This document shows positions 36,692 to 46,235 of a DNA stretch of 64,000 bases, piece by piece. How positions within the stretch are numbered: position 1 is the stretch's first letter; every line of letters starts with the position of its first letter. Source of the DNA: JBDWFY01 sp039976075 (lineage in GTDB: Bacteria > Pseudomonadota > Alphaproteobacteria > Rhizobiales > Stappiaceae); NCBI GenBank assembly GCA_039976075.1, contig JBDWFY010000001.1:744001-808000 (forward strand), read 5' to 3'. The translations under genes and the position numbers were made by a program. The notes beneath the pieces are model-generated. The model did not search any database, was not told where the DNA came from, and saw nothing but the letters and a program-made list of their open reading frames with translations.

Positions 36692-37444
36692 ATGACTTTG
36701 TTCGGATACCGATTGCCAGGCATGTCTTCCCTGCTGCTGTGGGCCCTTATTTGGGAAATTGTCGGACGCACCGGCTGGACGTTTTTTATCCCGCCTTTAT
36801 CGGAAGTGATCGTCACGCTTTTTTCAGTCATCGGAACCCCTGCTTTCGTTAAAGCGATGTCAGAAACCGCCAGGGCGTTTATAGCCGGTGTGTTTTTCGC
36901 CGTGGTCATTGGCATTCCTGTCGGCATCTTGATGGGCAAGAGCCGACTATTGGATGAACTCCTCCTGCCCTGGGTAAACATATTCCTCAGTGCGCCACTG
37001 ACAGCGTTGGTGCCGGTCCTGATGGTCTTGTTCGGATTCGGGCTCAAATCGATCATTATCACGACATCACTGTTTGCCATCTGGATCATCATTTTAAATT
37101 CACGCGCTGGTGTGAAACAGATCAATCGCTCCCTGGTTGAAATGGCCCAAAGCTTCGGAGCATCGCCCCTCGATGCTTTTTTCAAGGTTTATTTCTGGGC
37201 GGCGCTACCAGAGATTCTCGGCGGTGTCCGTATCGGTGTTATTCGTGCAGTAAAAGGTGTGATCATCGGACAACTGCTGATTTCGATTGTCGGCTTTGGA
37301 GCTCTGTTCGAGCTCTATTCCAACAATTTCATGATGAGCCATTTCTGGGCTGTTTTGCTCATCCTGTTCGCGATGGCGTTCACGATTTCAGAATTCCTGG
37401 CCTATCTTGAGCGCAAGGTCTCCTATTATGCCGCATCCAGATGA
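36692..37444 (+). CDS. ABC transporter permease (importer 2, second)
   Basis: This is a second permease (250 aa) of the same family, 6 bp after the ATPase gene, with about six membrane segments and an EAA-like loop (LVEMAQSFGASPLDAFFKVYFWAALPEILGGVRIG). It ends the catabolic island. Convergent guaA follows after 117 bp in which I see no feature. Confidence 0.93.
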   Translation: MTLFGYRLPGMSSLLLWALIWEIVGRTGWTFFIPPLSEVIVTLFSVIGTPAFVKAMSETARAFIAGVFFAVVIGIPVGILMGKSRLLDELLLPWVNIFLSAPLTALVPVLMVLFGFGLKSIIITTSLFAIWIIILNSRAGVKQINRSLVEMAQSFGASPLDAFFKVYFWAALPEILGGVRIGVIRAVKGVIIGQLLISIVGFGALFELYSNNFMMSHFWAVLLILFAMAFTISEFLAYLERKVSYYAASR

Positions 37445-37561
37445 TCAGACACGATAATCGTTGCGCAGACCAGATCTGAAGTGCCGTCTATTGGAGACCG
37501 TCAGCTACCAGACCAAGCAACCATTTCTGGCTTTTGTTCGTTTGCTATCGAGGACTTGGCG

Positions 37562-39109
37562 TCATTCCCACTCGATGGTTCCGGGCGGTTTGGATGTTAC
37601 ATCGTAAACCACGCGGTTTATGCCACGAACTTCGTTGATGATACGCGTGGCAGACCGTCCCAGGAACTCCATGTCATAGGGATAAAAATCCGCCGTCATC
37701 CCATCAACAGACGTCACTGCCCTGAGAGCACAGACAAATTCGTAGGTACGCCCGTCACCCATGACACCGACAGTCTGAACCGGCAACAGCACTGCAAAGG
37801 CTTGCCAGATCGCATCATACAGGCCCGCCTTGCGTATTTCGTCGAGATAGATGGCATCCGCCTGCCGCAATATGTCGAGCTTGTCTCGCGTGATACCGCC
37901 AGGACACCGGATGGCAAGACCCGGTCCGGGGAATGGATGGCGACCGACAAATGCGTCAGACAATCCCAGTTCGCGGCCCAAGTCTCTCACTTCATCCTTG
38001 AACAGCTCGCGTAGCGGTTCGACCAGTTTCATGTCCATGCGTTCGGGCAAGCCACCAACATTATGGTGAGACTTGATTGTCACCGACGGCCCACCGGTAA
38101 AGGACACACTCTCGATCACATCAGGATAGAGTGTTCCTTGCGCCAGATAATCGGCGCCACCAATTTTTCGGGCCTCTTCCTCAAAGACATCGATGAACAG
38201 TTTGCCAATTGTCTTGCGTTTCGTTTCCGGGTCGGCTTCCCCTTCAAGCGCTCCGATAAACATGTCGCTGGCATCTACATGGACCAGTGGAATATTGTAG
38301 TGCTCGCGGAACAGAGACACCACTTCATCGGCCTCATTGAGCCGCATCAAACCGTGATCGACAAAAATACAGGTCAGCTGTGCGCCAATCGCTTCGTGAA
38401 TGAGGACGGCGGCAACCGCCGAATCGACACCACCGGAAAGACCGCAGATAACTCTTGATGTTCCAACCTGCTCCCGGATCGAGGTTATTGCCTGTTCCTT
38501 GAACGCCGCCATGCTCCAGTCGCCTTTGCAGCCTGCAACCTTCAAGACGAAATTTTGCAGCAGTTTCGCTCCATCCGGCGTATGCACGACTTCGGGATGA
38601 AACATCAGGCCGTAATACTTCTTGTCCGGTCGCCCGAACGCCGCAAATGGTGCGCCTTCGGAGCGCGCAAATACCTCAAAGCCTTCTGGAAGATTGATCA
38701 CTCTGTCCCCGTGGGACATCCAGACCTGATGCTGATCGCCCGTCTCCCAGACACCGTCAAACAAGGGACAGTCTTTCGTGACGGACACGAATGCCCGGCC
38801 GAATTCCCGGTGGTCGGAGTTTTCCGCCTTGCCGCCCAGCTGAATGCACAGTGCCATCTGGCCATAACAAATTCCGAGAACAGGAATTCCGGAATCAAAG
38901 ATCGCCTGCGGCGCCCGCGGACTTCCCATTTCGGTTGTCGAGGCCGGACCACCTGACAGGATTACGGCTGCGGGTTTCATCTCTTCAAATGCTTTTTCGG
39001 CATTTTGAAACGGAACTATCTCGGAATAAACACCCGCTTCACGCACCCTGCGGGCGATGAGTTGCGTAACTTGGGAACCGAAGTCGATAATGAGGATACG
39101 ATCTGTCAT
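37562..39109 (-). CDS. guaA: GMP synthase (glutamine-hydrolysing)
   Basis: GuaA aminates XMP to GMP using glutamine and ATP. The 515-aa protein has a class I glutaminase domain (nucleophile C81 in GICYGQ, plus MFHPEVVHT with the triad His/Glu), then an ATP pyrophosphatase domain with the P-loop GLSGGVDSAV, and a C-terminal dimerisation domain ending GTIEWE. Complete and canonical. It marks the return to core genes after the accessory island. Confidence 0.98.
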   Translation of the reverse strand: MTDRILIIDFGSQVTQLIARRVREAGVYSEIVPFQNAEKAFEEMKPAAVILSGGPASTTEMGSPRAPQAIFDSGIPVLGICYGQMALCIQLGGKAENSDHREFGRAFVSVTKDCPLFDGVWETGDQHQVWMSHGDRVINLPEGFEVFARSEGAPFAAFGRPDKKYYGLMFHPEVVHTPDGAKLLQNFVLKVAGCKGDWSMAAFKEQAITSIREQVGTSRVICGLSGGVDSAVAAVLIHEAIGAQLTCIFVDHGLMRLNEADEVVSLFREHYNIPLVHVDASDMFIGALEGEADPETKRKTIGKLFIDVFEEEARKIGGADYLAQGTLYPDVIESVSFTGGPSVTIKSHHNVGGLPERMDMKLVEPLRELFKDEVRDLGRELGLSDAFVGRHPFPGPGLAIRCPGGITRDKLDILRQADAIYLDEIRKAGLYDAIWQAFAVLLPVQTVGVMGDGRTYEFVCALRAVTSVDGMTADFYPYDMEFLGRSATRIINEVRGINRVVYDVTSKPPGTIEWE

Positions 39110-39193
39110 GGCCGTCCTTTATCCCGTTTGCCGTGGCATTTAAACCGTCATTCCACTGCTAATCCGCATTTTCCTTCTGGAATCTGACATCAC

Positions 39194-40327
39194 TCAAGCG
39201 GACAGGTCATCAGATAGCTGACGGGCAACCTCTTTTGCGATTGCAAGCGATGCCGTCAATGCCGGTGATTCCATGCCGTACAGGCACATCAAACCCGGAA
39301 TGCCGTGGGCATCCGGTCCGTCGATTTTGAAATCAACTACACGCCCGTCAGGGCCGGAAAGCTTTGGCCTGACGCCTGAGTAGTCAGGCTGTAACGCACC
39401 ATCTGACAATCCCGGCCAGTAGGTCCGGATCGCCTCATAAAACTTGTCGGCCCTCTTGGGATCGACCTGATAGTCGATATTGCGCGGATTCTGATCCTCA
39501 AGCCATTCGACATCCGGACCGAACCTGACCTGGCCGGACATATCAAGCGTCAAATGGACGCCCAACCCACCCACGCTTGGCACCGGATACACCAGATGAC
39601 GGAAATTCGTGCGTTGATTCAGGGAAAAGTAATTGCCCTTGGCAAGATGAAGTCTCGGCACGGTGTCAACCGGAACGCCCAGATCAAGCGCCAGCGCATT
39701 TGACCAAAGTCCACTGGCCAGAACCACCTGTTGACAGGTCAATTCAAACTCAGTCGGATCGGCAAACGAGAGTACAAAACCCGAGCGACCATCTCGTCTT
39801 CCTTCACGTAAACGCGTATTCAGTGCCAGTGAAGCGCCATGTGCTTGAGCATCGCCCAAAATAGCGAGCATGAGGGCGTGAGCGTCGACAATTCCGGTTG
39901 AGGGCGATAGCAGTCCGCAATCTACCTCCAGTGCAGGTTCCAGATCCAGAACAGCGTGTTTGTCTAATTTCTGTAAATCAAAAAGACCGTTACTCTCTGC
40001 TTTTGCAAGCAGTTGATCCAAAATGGGCCGTTCGATCGCATCTGCCGCAACAGTCAACTTTCCAAGGCGACTGTGAGGAACATTGTATTTGCCGCAAAAC
40101 TCATAAAGCTGCTTCTTTCCCTCAAGGCAAAGCCGTGCTTTGTGCGACCCTTGAGGGTAATAGATGCCTGCGTGAATGACCTCAGAATTTCGGCTGCTTG
40201 TTTCCTGGCCGATTGCTCCGTTTTTATCAACGATGACAACGTCGCGCCCTGCACGAGCAAATTCGCGAGCGATGGCCAAGCCAACCACACCAGCTCCAAC
40301 CACAACAACATCGGCATCAACGGTCAT
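39194..40327 (-). CDS. FAD-dependent oxidoreductase, L-2-hydroxyglutarate oxidase-like
   Basis: This is a DAO-fold flavoprotein (377 aa). The FAD-binding motif VVVVGAGVVGLAIAREFARAG (about 7-27) is followed by SSRNSEVIHAGIYYPQGSHKARLCLEG, the signature of the L-2-hydroxyglutarate oxidase (LhgO) group, and ends with GLMCLYGMESPALTASLAIA. LhgO oxidises L-2-hydroxyglutarate to 2-oxoglutarate and feeds electrons to the respiratory chain; substrate assignment here rests on motif likeness. It stands alone between guaA and the rRNA methyltransferase gene. Confidence 0.87.
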   Translation of the reverse strand: MTVDADVVVVGAGVVGLAIAREFARAGRDVVIVDKNGAIGQETSSRNSEVIHAGIYYPQGSHKARLCLEGKKQLYEFCGKYNVPHSRLGKLTVAADAIERPILDQLLAKAESNGLFDLQKLDKHAVLDLEPALEVDCGLLSPSTGIVDAHALMLAILGDAQAHGASLALNTRLREGRRDGRSGFVLSFADPTEFELTCQQVVLASGLWSNALALDLGVPVDTVPRLHLAKGNYFSLNQRTNFRHLVYPVPSVGGLGVHLTLDMSGQVRFGPDVEWLEDQNPRNIDYQVDPKRADKFYEAIRTYWPGLSDGALQPDYSGVRPKLSGPDGRVVDFKIDGPDAHGIPGLMCLYGMESPALTASLAIAKEVARQLSDDLSA

Positions 40328-40443
40328 CGCAGCTCCTGCATTTCCTTATCAAGCGATATGAGAGTTCAGCTATAGAACCGACCACCAATCCAATTCCAAA
40401 CCACACGGACCTCTCCCAATCCCTCAATCCTTCTGGTCGTTCG

Positions 40444-41736
40444 TCAATCGTTTCGGATCATCACCGCCAGAAAGAACCCGTCGGTATTTGTCGATGCGGG
40501 GGTCATGGTGATTGAAAGCATGTCGGCAGACCAGGGCTTGGCAGTGTCAAATCCAAAGCGGTCCTGCCAAACTTCACCGAGAGAGATGATTTCAAATTCT
40601 GGATTTTCTTCGATGAAGCTATAGACTTGTTGTTCGTTCTCCTCCGGCAAAACCGAACAGGTCGCATAAACGAGATAACCGCCCTTTCTGACAAAAGAAG
40701 CCGCTGAAGTGATGGCAGTTTCCTGTTCCGACAGGCGATCTTCCAGCGCTTTCTGCGTGAGACGCCATTTTGCGTCCGGCCGTCGGCGCCAAACGCCTGT
40801 TCCCGTGCACGGAGCATCGACGAGAACCCGATCCATTTTTCCCATCAGATCCTCGAGTGCATTGTCACGGGGACTTCGCACCTGAATATTTCTAGCGCCT
40901 GAGCGGGCAATCCGTTCATGAATGGGTGCAAGCCGTCGCTTATCCGCATCATAGGCGTAAAGCTGACCGCGATTTTCCATATCGGCCGCCAGCGCCAGGG
41001 TTTTACCGCCCCCTCCGGCGCAGTAATCGAGCACTTGCTCGCCTGGCCGAGCAAACACCAGCTGCGACGCAATCTGGCTTGATTCATCCTGGAGTTCAAA
41101 CCACCCTTTTCGAAACCCTTCCTCAGCTTGCACATGCGGCATCTTTGAACCGCCGGGCCGCGGAGCGATACGCATACCCACCGAAGAGATTGGTGTTGCC
41201 TGAACGTCGGTAGAGGACAGACGTTTCAAGAGCTTTTCGCGCGTGGATTTCAGCGTGTTGACACGCATGTCAATCGGCGCACGCTGCGCCAATGCCCTGC
41301 CCTCTTCAATCGCAGAGCCTTCAAAATTGGCCACGAAAGAAGGCCAGATCCACTCCGGAACATCGGCCTGGATATGCTCCGGCGCAGAATCGGACAGATT
41401 TTTGCCGAGCACTTTTTTTTCCAGATCGCTCAGCCCTTCCGGTGCATGGCTGTCATCTGTGAGTGTTTTTTGTAGTTTTTCCAATCCCATTTGCCAGGTA
41501 TGGCAATAGGTACCCAAAACGCGTGCACGAGGTGTATCGGCATCCATCTGCCAACTCACAGACAAGCGCCGCCGCATGGCATCGAATACCAGATTGCCGA
41601 TCGCAGTCCGATCTCCTGAACCGGCGAAGCGATGGCTGAGCCCCCAATCGCGCAAAGCATCCTGTGCCGGGCGATGACGCTCTTCAATATCTGTCAGCAC
41701 TTCAATTGCCGCAGCCAGACGACCGCCGTCTTTCAT
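40444..41736 (-). CDS. RsmB/NOP family rRNA cytosine-C5 methyltransferase
   Basis: This family methylates a cytosine at C5 in rRNA using S-adenosylmethionine. The 430-aa protein has an N-terminal helical (NusB-like/Fmu) region, SAM motif LDYCAGGGGKTLALA, a catalytic PC motif DAPCTGTGVWRRRPD and the nucleophilic cysteine in YATCSVLPEENEQQV. E. coli RsmB modifies 16S C967, but the target in this lineage is not visible from sequence. The 298-bp region upstream (41737-42034) shows no gene. Confidence 0.92.
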   Translation of the reverse strand: MKDGGRLAAAIEVLTDIEERHRPAQDALRDWGLSHRFAGSGDRTAIGNLVFDAMRRRLSVSWQMDADTPRARVLGTYCHTWQMGLEKLQKTLTDDSHAPEGLSDLEKKVLGKNLSDSAPEHIQADVPEWIWPSFVANFEGSAIEEGRALAQRAPIDMRVNTLKSTREKLLKRLSSTDVQATPISSVGMRIAPRPGGSKMPHVQAEEGFRKGWFELQDESSQIASQLVFARPGEQVLDYCAGGGGKTLALAADMENRGQLYAYDADKRRLAPIHERIARSGARNIQVRSPRDNALEDLMGKMDRVLVDAPCTGTGVWRRRPDAKWRLTQKALEDRLSEQETAITSAASFVRKGGYLVYATCSVLPEENEQQVYSFIEENPEFEIISLGEVWQDRFGFDTAKPWSADMLSITMTPASTNTDGFFLAVMIRND

Positions 41737-42034
41737 ACTTTTTCTCCGGCATCAGCAAGCGATGTTTTGCTTCACTTGAAAATGCATCATCACGGCTCGC
41801 CTTTAAACAGGCGGCAGCATTATTGTTATCGCAGGATGGGGTGCCTAACCAGCAGATATCCAGGTGCGGTTTCGTTCAACAGCCAAATGATTGGCCGCCA
41901 CATTACCTAAGTAGTTCAAGCAATGTTCCCGCGTGGTCCTCATAAACTCGCGTTAAGACGATGTCCAGTTCTCGCTACGTAGATAGTCGGTATAGGCGGT
42001 CAGTAGGCCCCTGCCCGCCAGTTGTCAGCGCCTC

Positions 42035-42412
42035 TCAAGGATTTCGAGAAAGTCCCTGTTCTTTCAATTCACTGAGATACCGTTGCCAAAGCGTGTCGTG
42101 GTCGAGACCCAGCTCTCTCAGGTAGGACCAGGAGTAAAGGCCGGTATTATGCATATCGTCAAAATGCAGTTTGACGGCGTAATTTCCTACGGGATCGATT
42201 TTGAGAAGTTCCACATTGATTTTGCCAGGTACTGTCTTGCGCTGATCCGGAGAGTGTCCCTGAACTTCTGCGGAGGGAGATTGCGTCCGCAAAAATTCAG
42301 CTGCAAGCAGAAAACTCTCTCCATTATTGAATGTTATTTCCAGGGCTCTGCGGTCTTTCTTCAGTTTCAGTTCCGTCGGCCAGACTTTCTTATTTTCTTC
42401 CATCATTCCCAT
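42035..42412 (-). CDS. DUF971 protein (gamma-butyrobetaine hydroxylase N-terminal-like)
   Basis: This small protein (125 aa) consists of a single DUF971 domain, the same fold as the N-terminal zinc-binding region of gamma-butyrobetaine dioxygenase. Visible family features are WPTELKLKKDRRALEITFNNGESF and VGNYAVKLHFDDMHNTGLYSWSYLRELG. Stand-alone DUF971 proteins are widespread and have been tied to Fe-S metabolism in some bacteria; no function is assigned here. Three in-frame ATGs (42412, 42406, 42403) are possible starts. It lies 24 bp downstream of recX. Confidence 0.85.
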   Translation of the reverse strand: MGMMEENKKVWPTELKLKKDRRALEITFNNGESFLLAAEFLRTQSPSAEVQGHSPDQRKTVPGKINVELLKIDPVGNYAVKLHFDDMHNTGLYSWSYLRELGLDHDTLWQRYLSELKEQGLSRNP

Positions 42413-42436
42413 CCAGATCGCTTCGGTACCACCAGG

Positions 42437-42967
42437 TTATTCTTCCCAGTCAGTACGGTGGTCCGCCAATGCCGCCTTTGCGGCGCTGAAGCCAAAACCC
42501 GCACGCGCCAGTGCTGCAAGGTCTCTTTTGGTGTTTTCCTCTCGCTTCCCTGATCGAAAAGGACCCAGCCGTTTTCTCTGTGCATAACGGCGGGCGGCAT
42601 TCACATCATCATGGTCCGAATTCCGAAGGACCTTTTCGACCAATTCGGCATCTACACCCTTTTCCTGCAAGGAAGCTCTGATTTTTCTTTCAGAGCTGCC
42701 TTTTCGCTGCAATCCAACCAACCTCGTTTCAGCAAACTGCTCGTCGTCCAGCAGTTTATTGTCCAGACACCAGCCGACAACCGCGTCAATATCCTGACCA
42801 ACCTGTTCAAGATCGAATTCCGCGCCCTGCGTCCGTCGCCTCACTTTTCGCATGAGAACCCGTTTGAGGTTCGATGTGCTTGAAGCATACCGCTGTAAAT
42901 AGGCGAAGGCGGCCTTTCGTAAATAGCTTTGATCAACGGGTTTTGATTTATGTGGCAGCGTGGACAT
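42437..42967 (-). CDS. recX: Regulatory protein RecX
   Basis: RecX is a small helical protein that modulates RecA filaments. The 176-aa product shows the family pattern of repeated three-helix units: YLRKAAFAYLQRYASSTSNLKRVLMRKV, then VVGWCLDNKLLDDEQFAETRLVGLQRKGSSERKIRASLQEKGV, then DDVNAARRYAQRKRLGPF. recA itself is not in the window. It starts at ATG 42967, just after the terminator of the kyn-liv operon. Confidence 0.92.
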   Translation of the reverse strand: MSTLPHKSKPVDQSYLRKAAFAYLQRYASSTSNLKRVLMRKVRRRTQGAEFDLEQVGQDIDAVVGWCLDNKLLDDEQFAETRLVGLQRKGSSERKIRASLQEKGVDAELVEKVLRNSDHDDVNAARRYAQRKRLGPFRSGKREENTKRDLAALARAGFGFSAAKAALADHRTDWEE

Positions 42968-43012
42968 GGTCTGTCTTTGCTCTCGTCATACGGCAGAAAA
43001 ACCAAGCTAAAT

Positions 43013-43050
43013 CAAAAATCGGGGCTGGAAAAATAATCCCCAGCCCCGAT
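43013..43050 (-). terminator. Terminator of the kyn-liv operon
   Basis: On the minus strand, 11-bp perfect arms ATCGGGGCTGG and CCAGCCCCGAT (43018-43050) around an 11-nt loop are followed by TTTTT. It lies 31 bp beyond the livJ stop codon. Confidence 0.92.
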
Positions 43051-43081
43051 CAATCTTTTGCCGTCACCCGAATATCGCGAT

Positions 43082-44284
43082 TTACTTCATTTCGCTGACA
43101 AGTTCGAATGCATCGCCTGAAACCTTGAACAAGGCATAAGTCCCGGGCACATCACCTTTTTCATCAAAGTTCTGATCGCCAGCAGCGCCTTTGTAGTCAA
43201 TGGCCGTGCCTTCAGAGATCAGTTTTTTGGCCTTTTCCCATTCGCCGGGGAGAATGGCTTCGCCTTCACCGTTGGAAACATCGCGCAGTGACGCAGACAT
43301 TTTCGTTTTGTCACCACCGGCCTTCTCAAGTGCCAGAGCAGTCAGGAATGTCGCGTCATATGATGTCGTGACAAAAATCGCATCCGGATCTCCTCCAGCT
43401 GCCTTGAAGGCTTCATTGAAAATTTCAAGTGACTGACTTTTTTCACCAACGGGCGATGATGCCAGGAAAGTGGAAAGGTTTTCACCGCCCAGTTCCTTGA
43501 TTGGAGCATCGGACTTCATGCCATCACCTCCGATGAAATTCTCAAAGAAGCCGTTCTCCAACGCTTGACGAAGGATGGTCAGGCCTGATCCATCGCCATA
43601 ATCAAAGATCATCAAGGTGTCGGCACCGCCTTTGGCCAGCTCCGCAAGGTTGGATCGATAGGATGCTTTGCCCTCTTCGTGAGCCGCAAAATCCGTGATC
43701 TCGCCACCGTTGCCGGCAAACTCAGCTTTGAACGACTCCGCGAGCCCCTTGCCGTAATCATTGTTCAAATAGGTGACAGCGACCTTTTTGGTGCCATTAC
43801 CCAGAACAGTACGCGCAAGCGCCCTACCCTGATAATCGTCGGACGGGACGGTCCTGAATACCGTATCCTTGTCATCCAGGCTGGTGACTTCCGGCGATGT
43901 TGCGGATGGGGAAATCAACAATATTCCAGCGGGAATGGTCACTGAGTTCGCAGCGGCAATCGTTGCGCCGGAGCAATGCGGGCCAACCAGCGCAACAATC
44001 CCGCTAACATTGACAGCCTTGGTAACTGAATCCGTCGCGTTTTGCGGGTTACAGGCGCTATCACCCAGGACAACGTCAATTTTCTGACCATCGCCAATTC
44101 CGCCTTGCTCGTTGACCTGGCTAATGGCAAGTTGTGCAGAATCAACCATTGCCGGCGCCATTGCAGCAATCGGCCCTGAAATCCCGCCAATTATACCGAC
44201 CTTGATGTTGTCAGCAGCAGCACTTCCAGCCAACGCTGTTGCGGCGAGAAGACCACCGACAAGCACGCTTTTAAAATTTTTCAT
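43082..44284 (-). CDS. livJ: Branched-chain-amino-acid-type ABC transporter substrate-binding protein
   Basis: This is a type I periplasmic binding protein (400 aa) of the LivJ class, with a Sec signal peptide (MKNFKSVLVGGLLAATALAG, cleavage after SAAA near residue 24) and the mature start DNIKVGIIGGISGPIAAMA. The hallmark VALVGPHCSGATIAAA and FVTTSYDATFLTALALEKAGG regions are present. ATG 44284 follows GGGAG; the frame extends upstream but without support. It is the last gene of the kyn-liv operon. Because the operon degrades tryptophan, the ligand may be tryptophan, kynurenine or a relative rather than leucine (inference). Confidence 0.9.
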   Translation of the reverse strand: MKNFKSVLVGGLLAATALAGSAAADNIKVGIIGGISGPIAAMAPAMVDSAQLAISQVNEQGGIGDGQKIDVVLGDSACNPQNATDSVTKAVNVSGIVALVGPHCSGATIAAANSVTIPAGILLISPSATSPEVTSLDDKDTVFRTVPSDDYQGRALARTVLGNGTKKVAVTYLNNDYGKGLAESFKAEFAGNGGEITDFAAHEEGKASYRSNLAELAKGGADTLMIFDYGDGSGLTILRQALENGFFENFIGGDGMKSDAPIKELGGENLSTFLASSPVGEKSQSLEIFNEAFKAAGGDPDAIFVTTSYDATFLTALALEKAGGDKTKMSASLRDVSNGEGEAILPGEWEKAKKLISEGTAIDYKGAAGDQNFDEKGDVPGTYALFKVSGDAFELVSEMK

Positions 44285-44360
44285 ACCATAAACTCCCTTA
44301 CAGATCGGGTTCCTTCCAATAATCGGAGAACACCCAAGTACTATGACGGCAAGCCGCCGT

Positions 44361-45341
44361 TCAAGCTTCTCGTTCTTTCGTTTTCTGACCGGTCGCTTCA
44401 CTGGGCATTGGTGTCCCGCTTTGCGGTTCGGGCAAAAGGCCCTCGGGCCTGAACCTGAGTACGAGTTGTAACATCAGTCCAATCAGAAAAATACGTATGT
44501 ACTTTGCTTTTATTGCATATTCATGCGGCAACTGATCCGTCAAGATTTCAGTGAATGACCAAATGATCCAGACTACAACTGCGCCGAGTATCGCCCCGCG
44601 ATTGTTGCCTGACCCACCCAGGATCAGCATGATCCAGATCAAAAAGGTAGCGACCATCGGATCAATGGCTTCAGGTGTGATGGATCGGTTGAGGTGGGCA
44701 AACAATGCACCACCCAGACCCATAAAAGCAGCTCCGAATATGAAGGCCTCCTGGCGCCGGGATTCGATGTGTTTTCCCATCGCACGTGCTGCGGGTTCGT
44801 TGTCCCTGATTGCCCGCATCATCCGCCCCCACGGTGATTTTAACTGCCGCTCAATGAGGACGTAAGCGACAATCACCAACGCAACGACAATCACGAGATA
44901 GGCTAATTGGGATTCAAAATACGGCAGGTCGCCAAATGGGCGGGGAACCTGAGTGATGCCTCGGGCGGAGTTTGTCAGCCAGTCCTCCGACTTGATGACA
45001 AGACGAATGACTTCTGCGATGCCGATCGTGGCAATTGCCAGATAATCCGACCTTAGTCGTGAGCAAATTTTCTCGATGGGCCATGCAATCAGCATCGCGA
45101 CAATCATCGCGCTGATCCACCCAATGACAATCGGCAGATCAAATCCACCCAGACGACCGTCGACAGGCTGTGTTGTCAGAATGGCGGAGGTGTAGGCGCC
45201 GACGCCGAAAAAACCTGCGATTCCGGCATTGAACAAACCGCCGAGACCCCATTGAATATTCAAACCCAAGCTTAAAAGTGCGTAGATGCCGATAAAGGTG
45301 GCCATGAAAATGGCGTAGTTGAGCAGTCCCCAAATTTCCAT
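44361..45341 (-). CDS. livM: Branched-chain-amino-acid-type ABC transporter permease LivM
   Basis: This is an inner-membrane permease (326 aa) with about eight or more membrane segments and LivM-type sequences: YALLSLGLNIQWGLGGLFNAGIAGFFGVGAYTSA and the cytosolic loop SPWGRMMRAIRDNEPAARAMGK that contacts the ATPases. ATG 45341 is preferred for GAGGATCTGAAA in front. It is 10 bp downstream of livH. Confidence 0.93.
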   Translation of the reverse strand: MEIWGLLNYAIFMATFIGIYALLSLGLNIQWGLGGLFNAGIAGFFGVGAYTSAILTTQPVDGRLGGFDLPIVIGWISAMIVAMLIAWPIEKICSRLRSDYLAIATIGIAEVIRLVIKSEDWLTNSARGITQVPRPFGDLPYFESQLAYLVIVVALVIVAYVLIERQLKSPWGRMMRAIRDNEPAARAMGKHIESRRQEAFIFGAAFMGLGGALFAHLNRSITPEAIDPMVATFLIWIMLILGGSGNNRGAILGAVVVWIIWSFTEILTDQLPHEYAIKAKYIRIFLIGLMLQLVLRFRPEGLLPEPQSGTPMPSEATGQKTKEREA

Positions 45342-45351
45342 TTTCAGATCC

Positions 45352-46218
45352 TCACAATACTTTACCGCGCAAAAGGCCTGTGGGCCTGACCACCAGCATG
45401 AACAGCAAAATGGCAAAAGCCATGGCCGCCTTGTATTCGCTCGGTAAAATCAGAACCGACAATTCTTCCGCCAGGCCGACAATCAACCCGCCGAGTACGG
45501 CCCCCTCAATTCGGCCGACACCGCCAAGAATGGCAGCAGCAAACATCGGCAACAGCATATTCCATCCCATCATCGACCGGACTTCGGAATTGATCCCCAG
45601 GAAAAATCCAGCTGCGGCGCAAAGACCGCCCACAATTGACCAGGTCATGATCGTCACAAGACGATTATCAACACCCGAAAGACGGGCAAGATCGGGATTG
45701 TCTGACATAGCCCGCATAGCCTTGCCCCATTTGGTCTTTTGCAAAAACAGCTGCAAAACGACCACCAGCACAACCATTGCGAGAACCGTAAGGATTTCCC
45801 GGTCCTTGAGGCGTATACCGAAATAGTTTTCCGGCCTCACTATGCCCCGAGCATAACTCTCGGAGTCCACACCCCAGACAACCTGGATTACGGAGCGGAC
45901 CATCAGTGCCATGCCCAATGAAGCCATAACCGTCAGGATTTTGGGTCGTTCCTTGAGATAGTCATAAAAGACCTTGTCAATGCCCACGGCAACGATGGCG
46001 GTCGCAATCATTGCGAACGGAAGCGCGGCCCAGGGACTGGCTCCGATACCGGAAACAATTGCGAAGGCTATAAATGCTCCCAGAGTTGCCAGATCCCCGT
46101 GAGCAAGATGAGCAAAGCGCAATATTGAAAAGACCAGGGTGATGCCAATTGCACCCAGTGCGTATATCGACCCAAGAACCAGTCCGGGTACGATGTAAAA
46201 ATTGATGAGATCGATCAT
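45352..46218 (-). CDS. livH: Branched-chain-amino-acid-type ABC transporter permease LivH
   Basis: This is an inner-membrane permease (288 aa) with LivH signatures PGLVLGSIYALGAIGITLVFSILRFAHLAHGDLATLGAF and the coupling loop TKWGKAMRAMSDNPDLARLSGVD. About eight membrane segments. It pairs with LivM to form the channel. It starts 17 bp after livF. Confidence 0.94.
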   Translation of the reverse strand: MIDLINFYIVPGLVLGSIYALGAIGITLVFSILRFAHLAHGDLATLGAFIAFAIVSGIGASPWAALPFAMIATAIVAVGIDKVFYDYLKERPKILTVMASLGMALMVRSVIQVVWGVDSESYARGIVRPENYFGIRLKDREILTVLAMVVLVVVLQLFLQKTKWGKAMRAMSDNPDLARLSGVDNRLVTIMTWSIVGGLCAAAGFFLGINSEVRSMMGWNMLLPMFAAAILGGVGRIEGAVLGGLIVGLAEELSVLILPSEYKAAMAFAILLFMLVVRPTGLLRGKVL

Positions 46219-46235
46219 TCCGGTTTGCGCCCCAC

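Noticed and set aside
41737..42034. 298-bp gap considered as a structured RNA (SRP, 6S or tmRNA)
   Set aside because: No conserved motif of those RNAs could be recognised on either strand.
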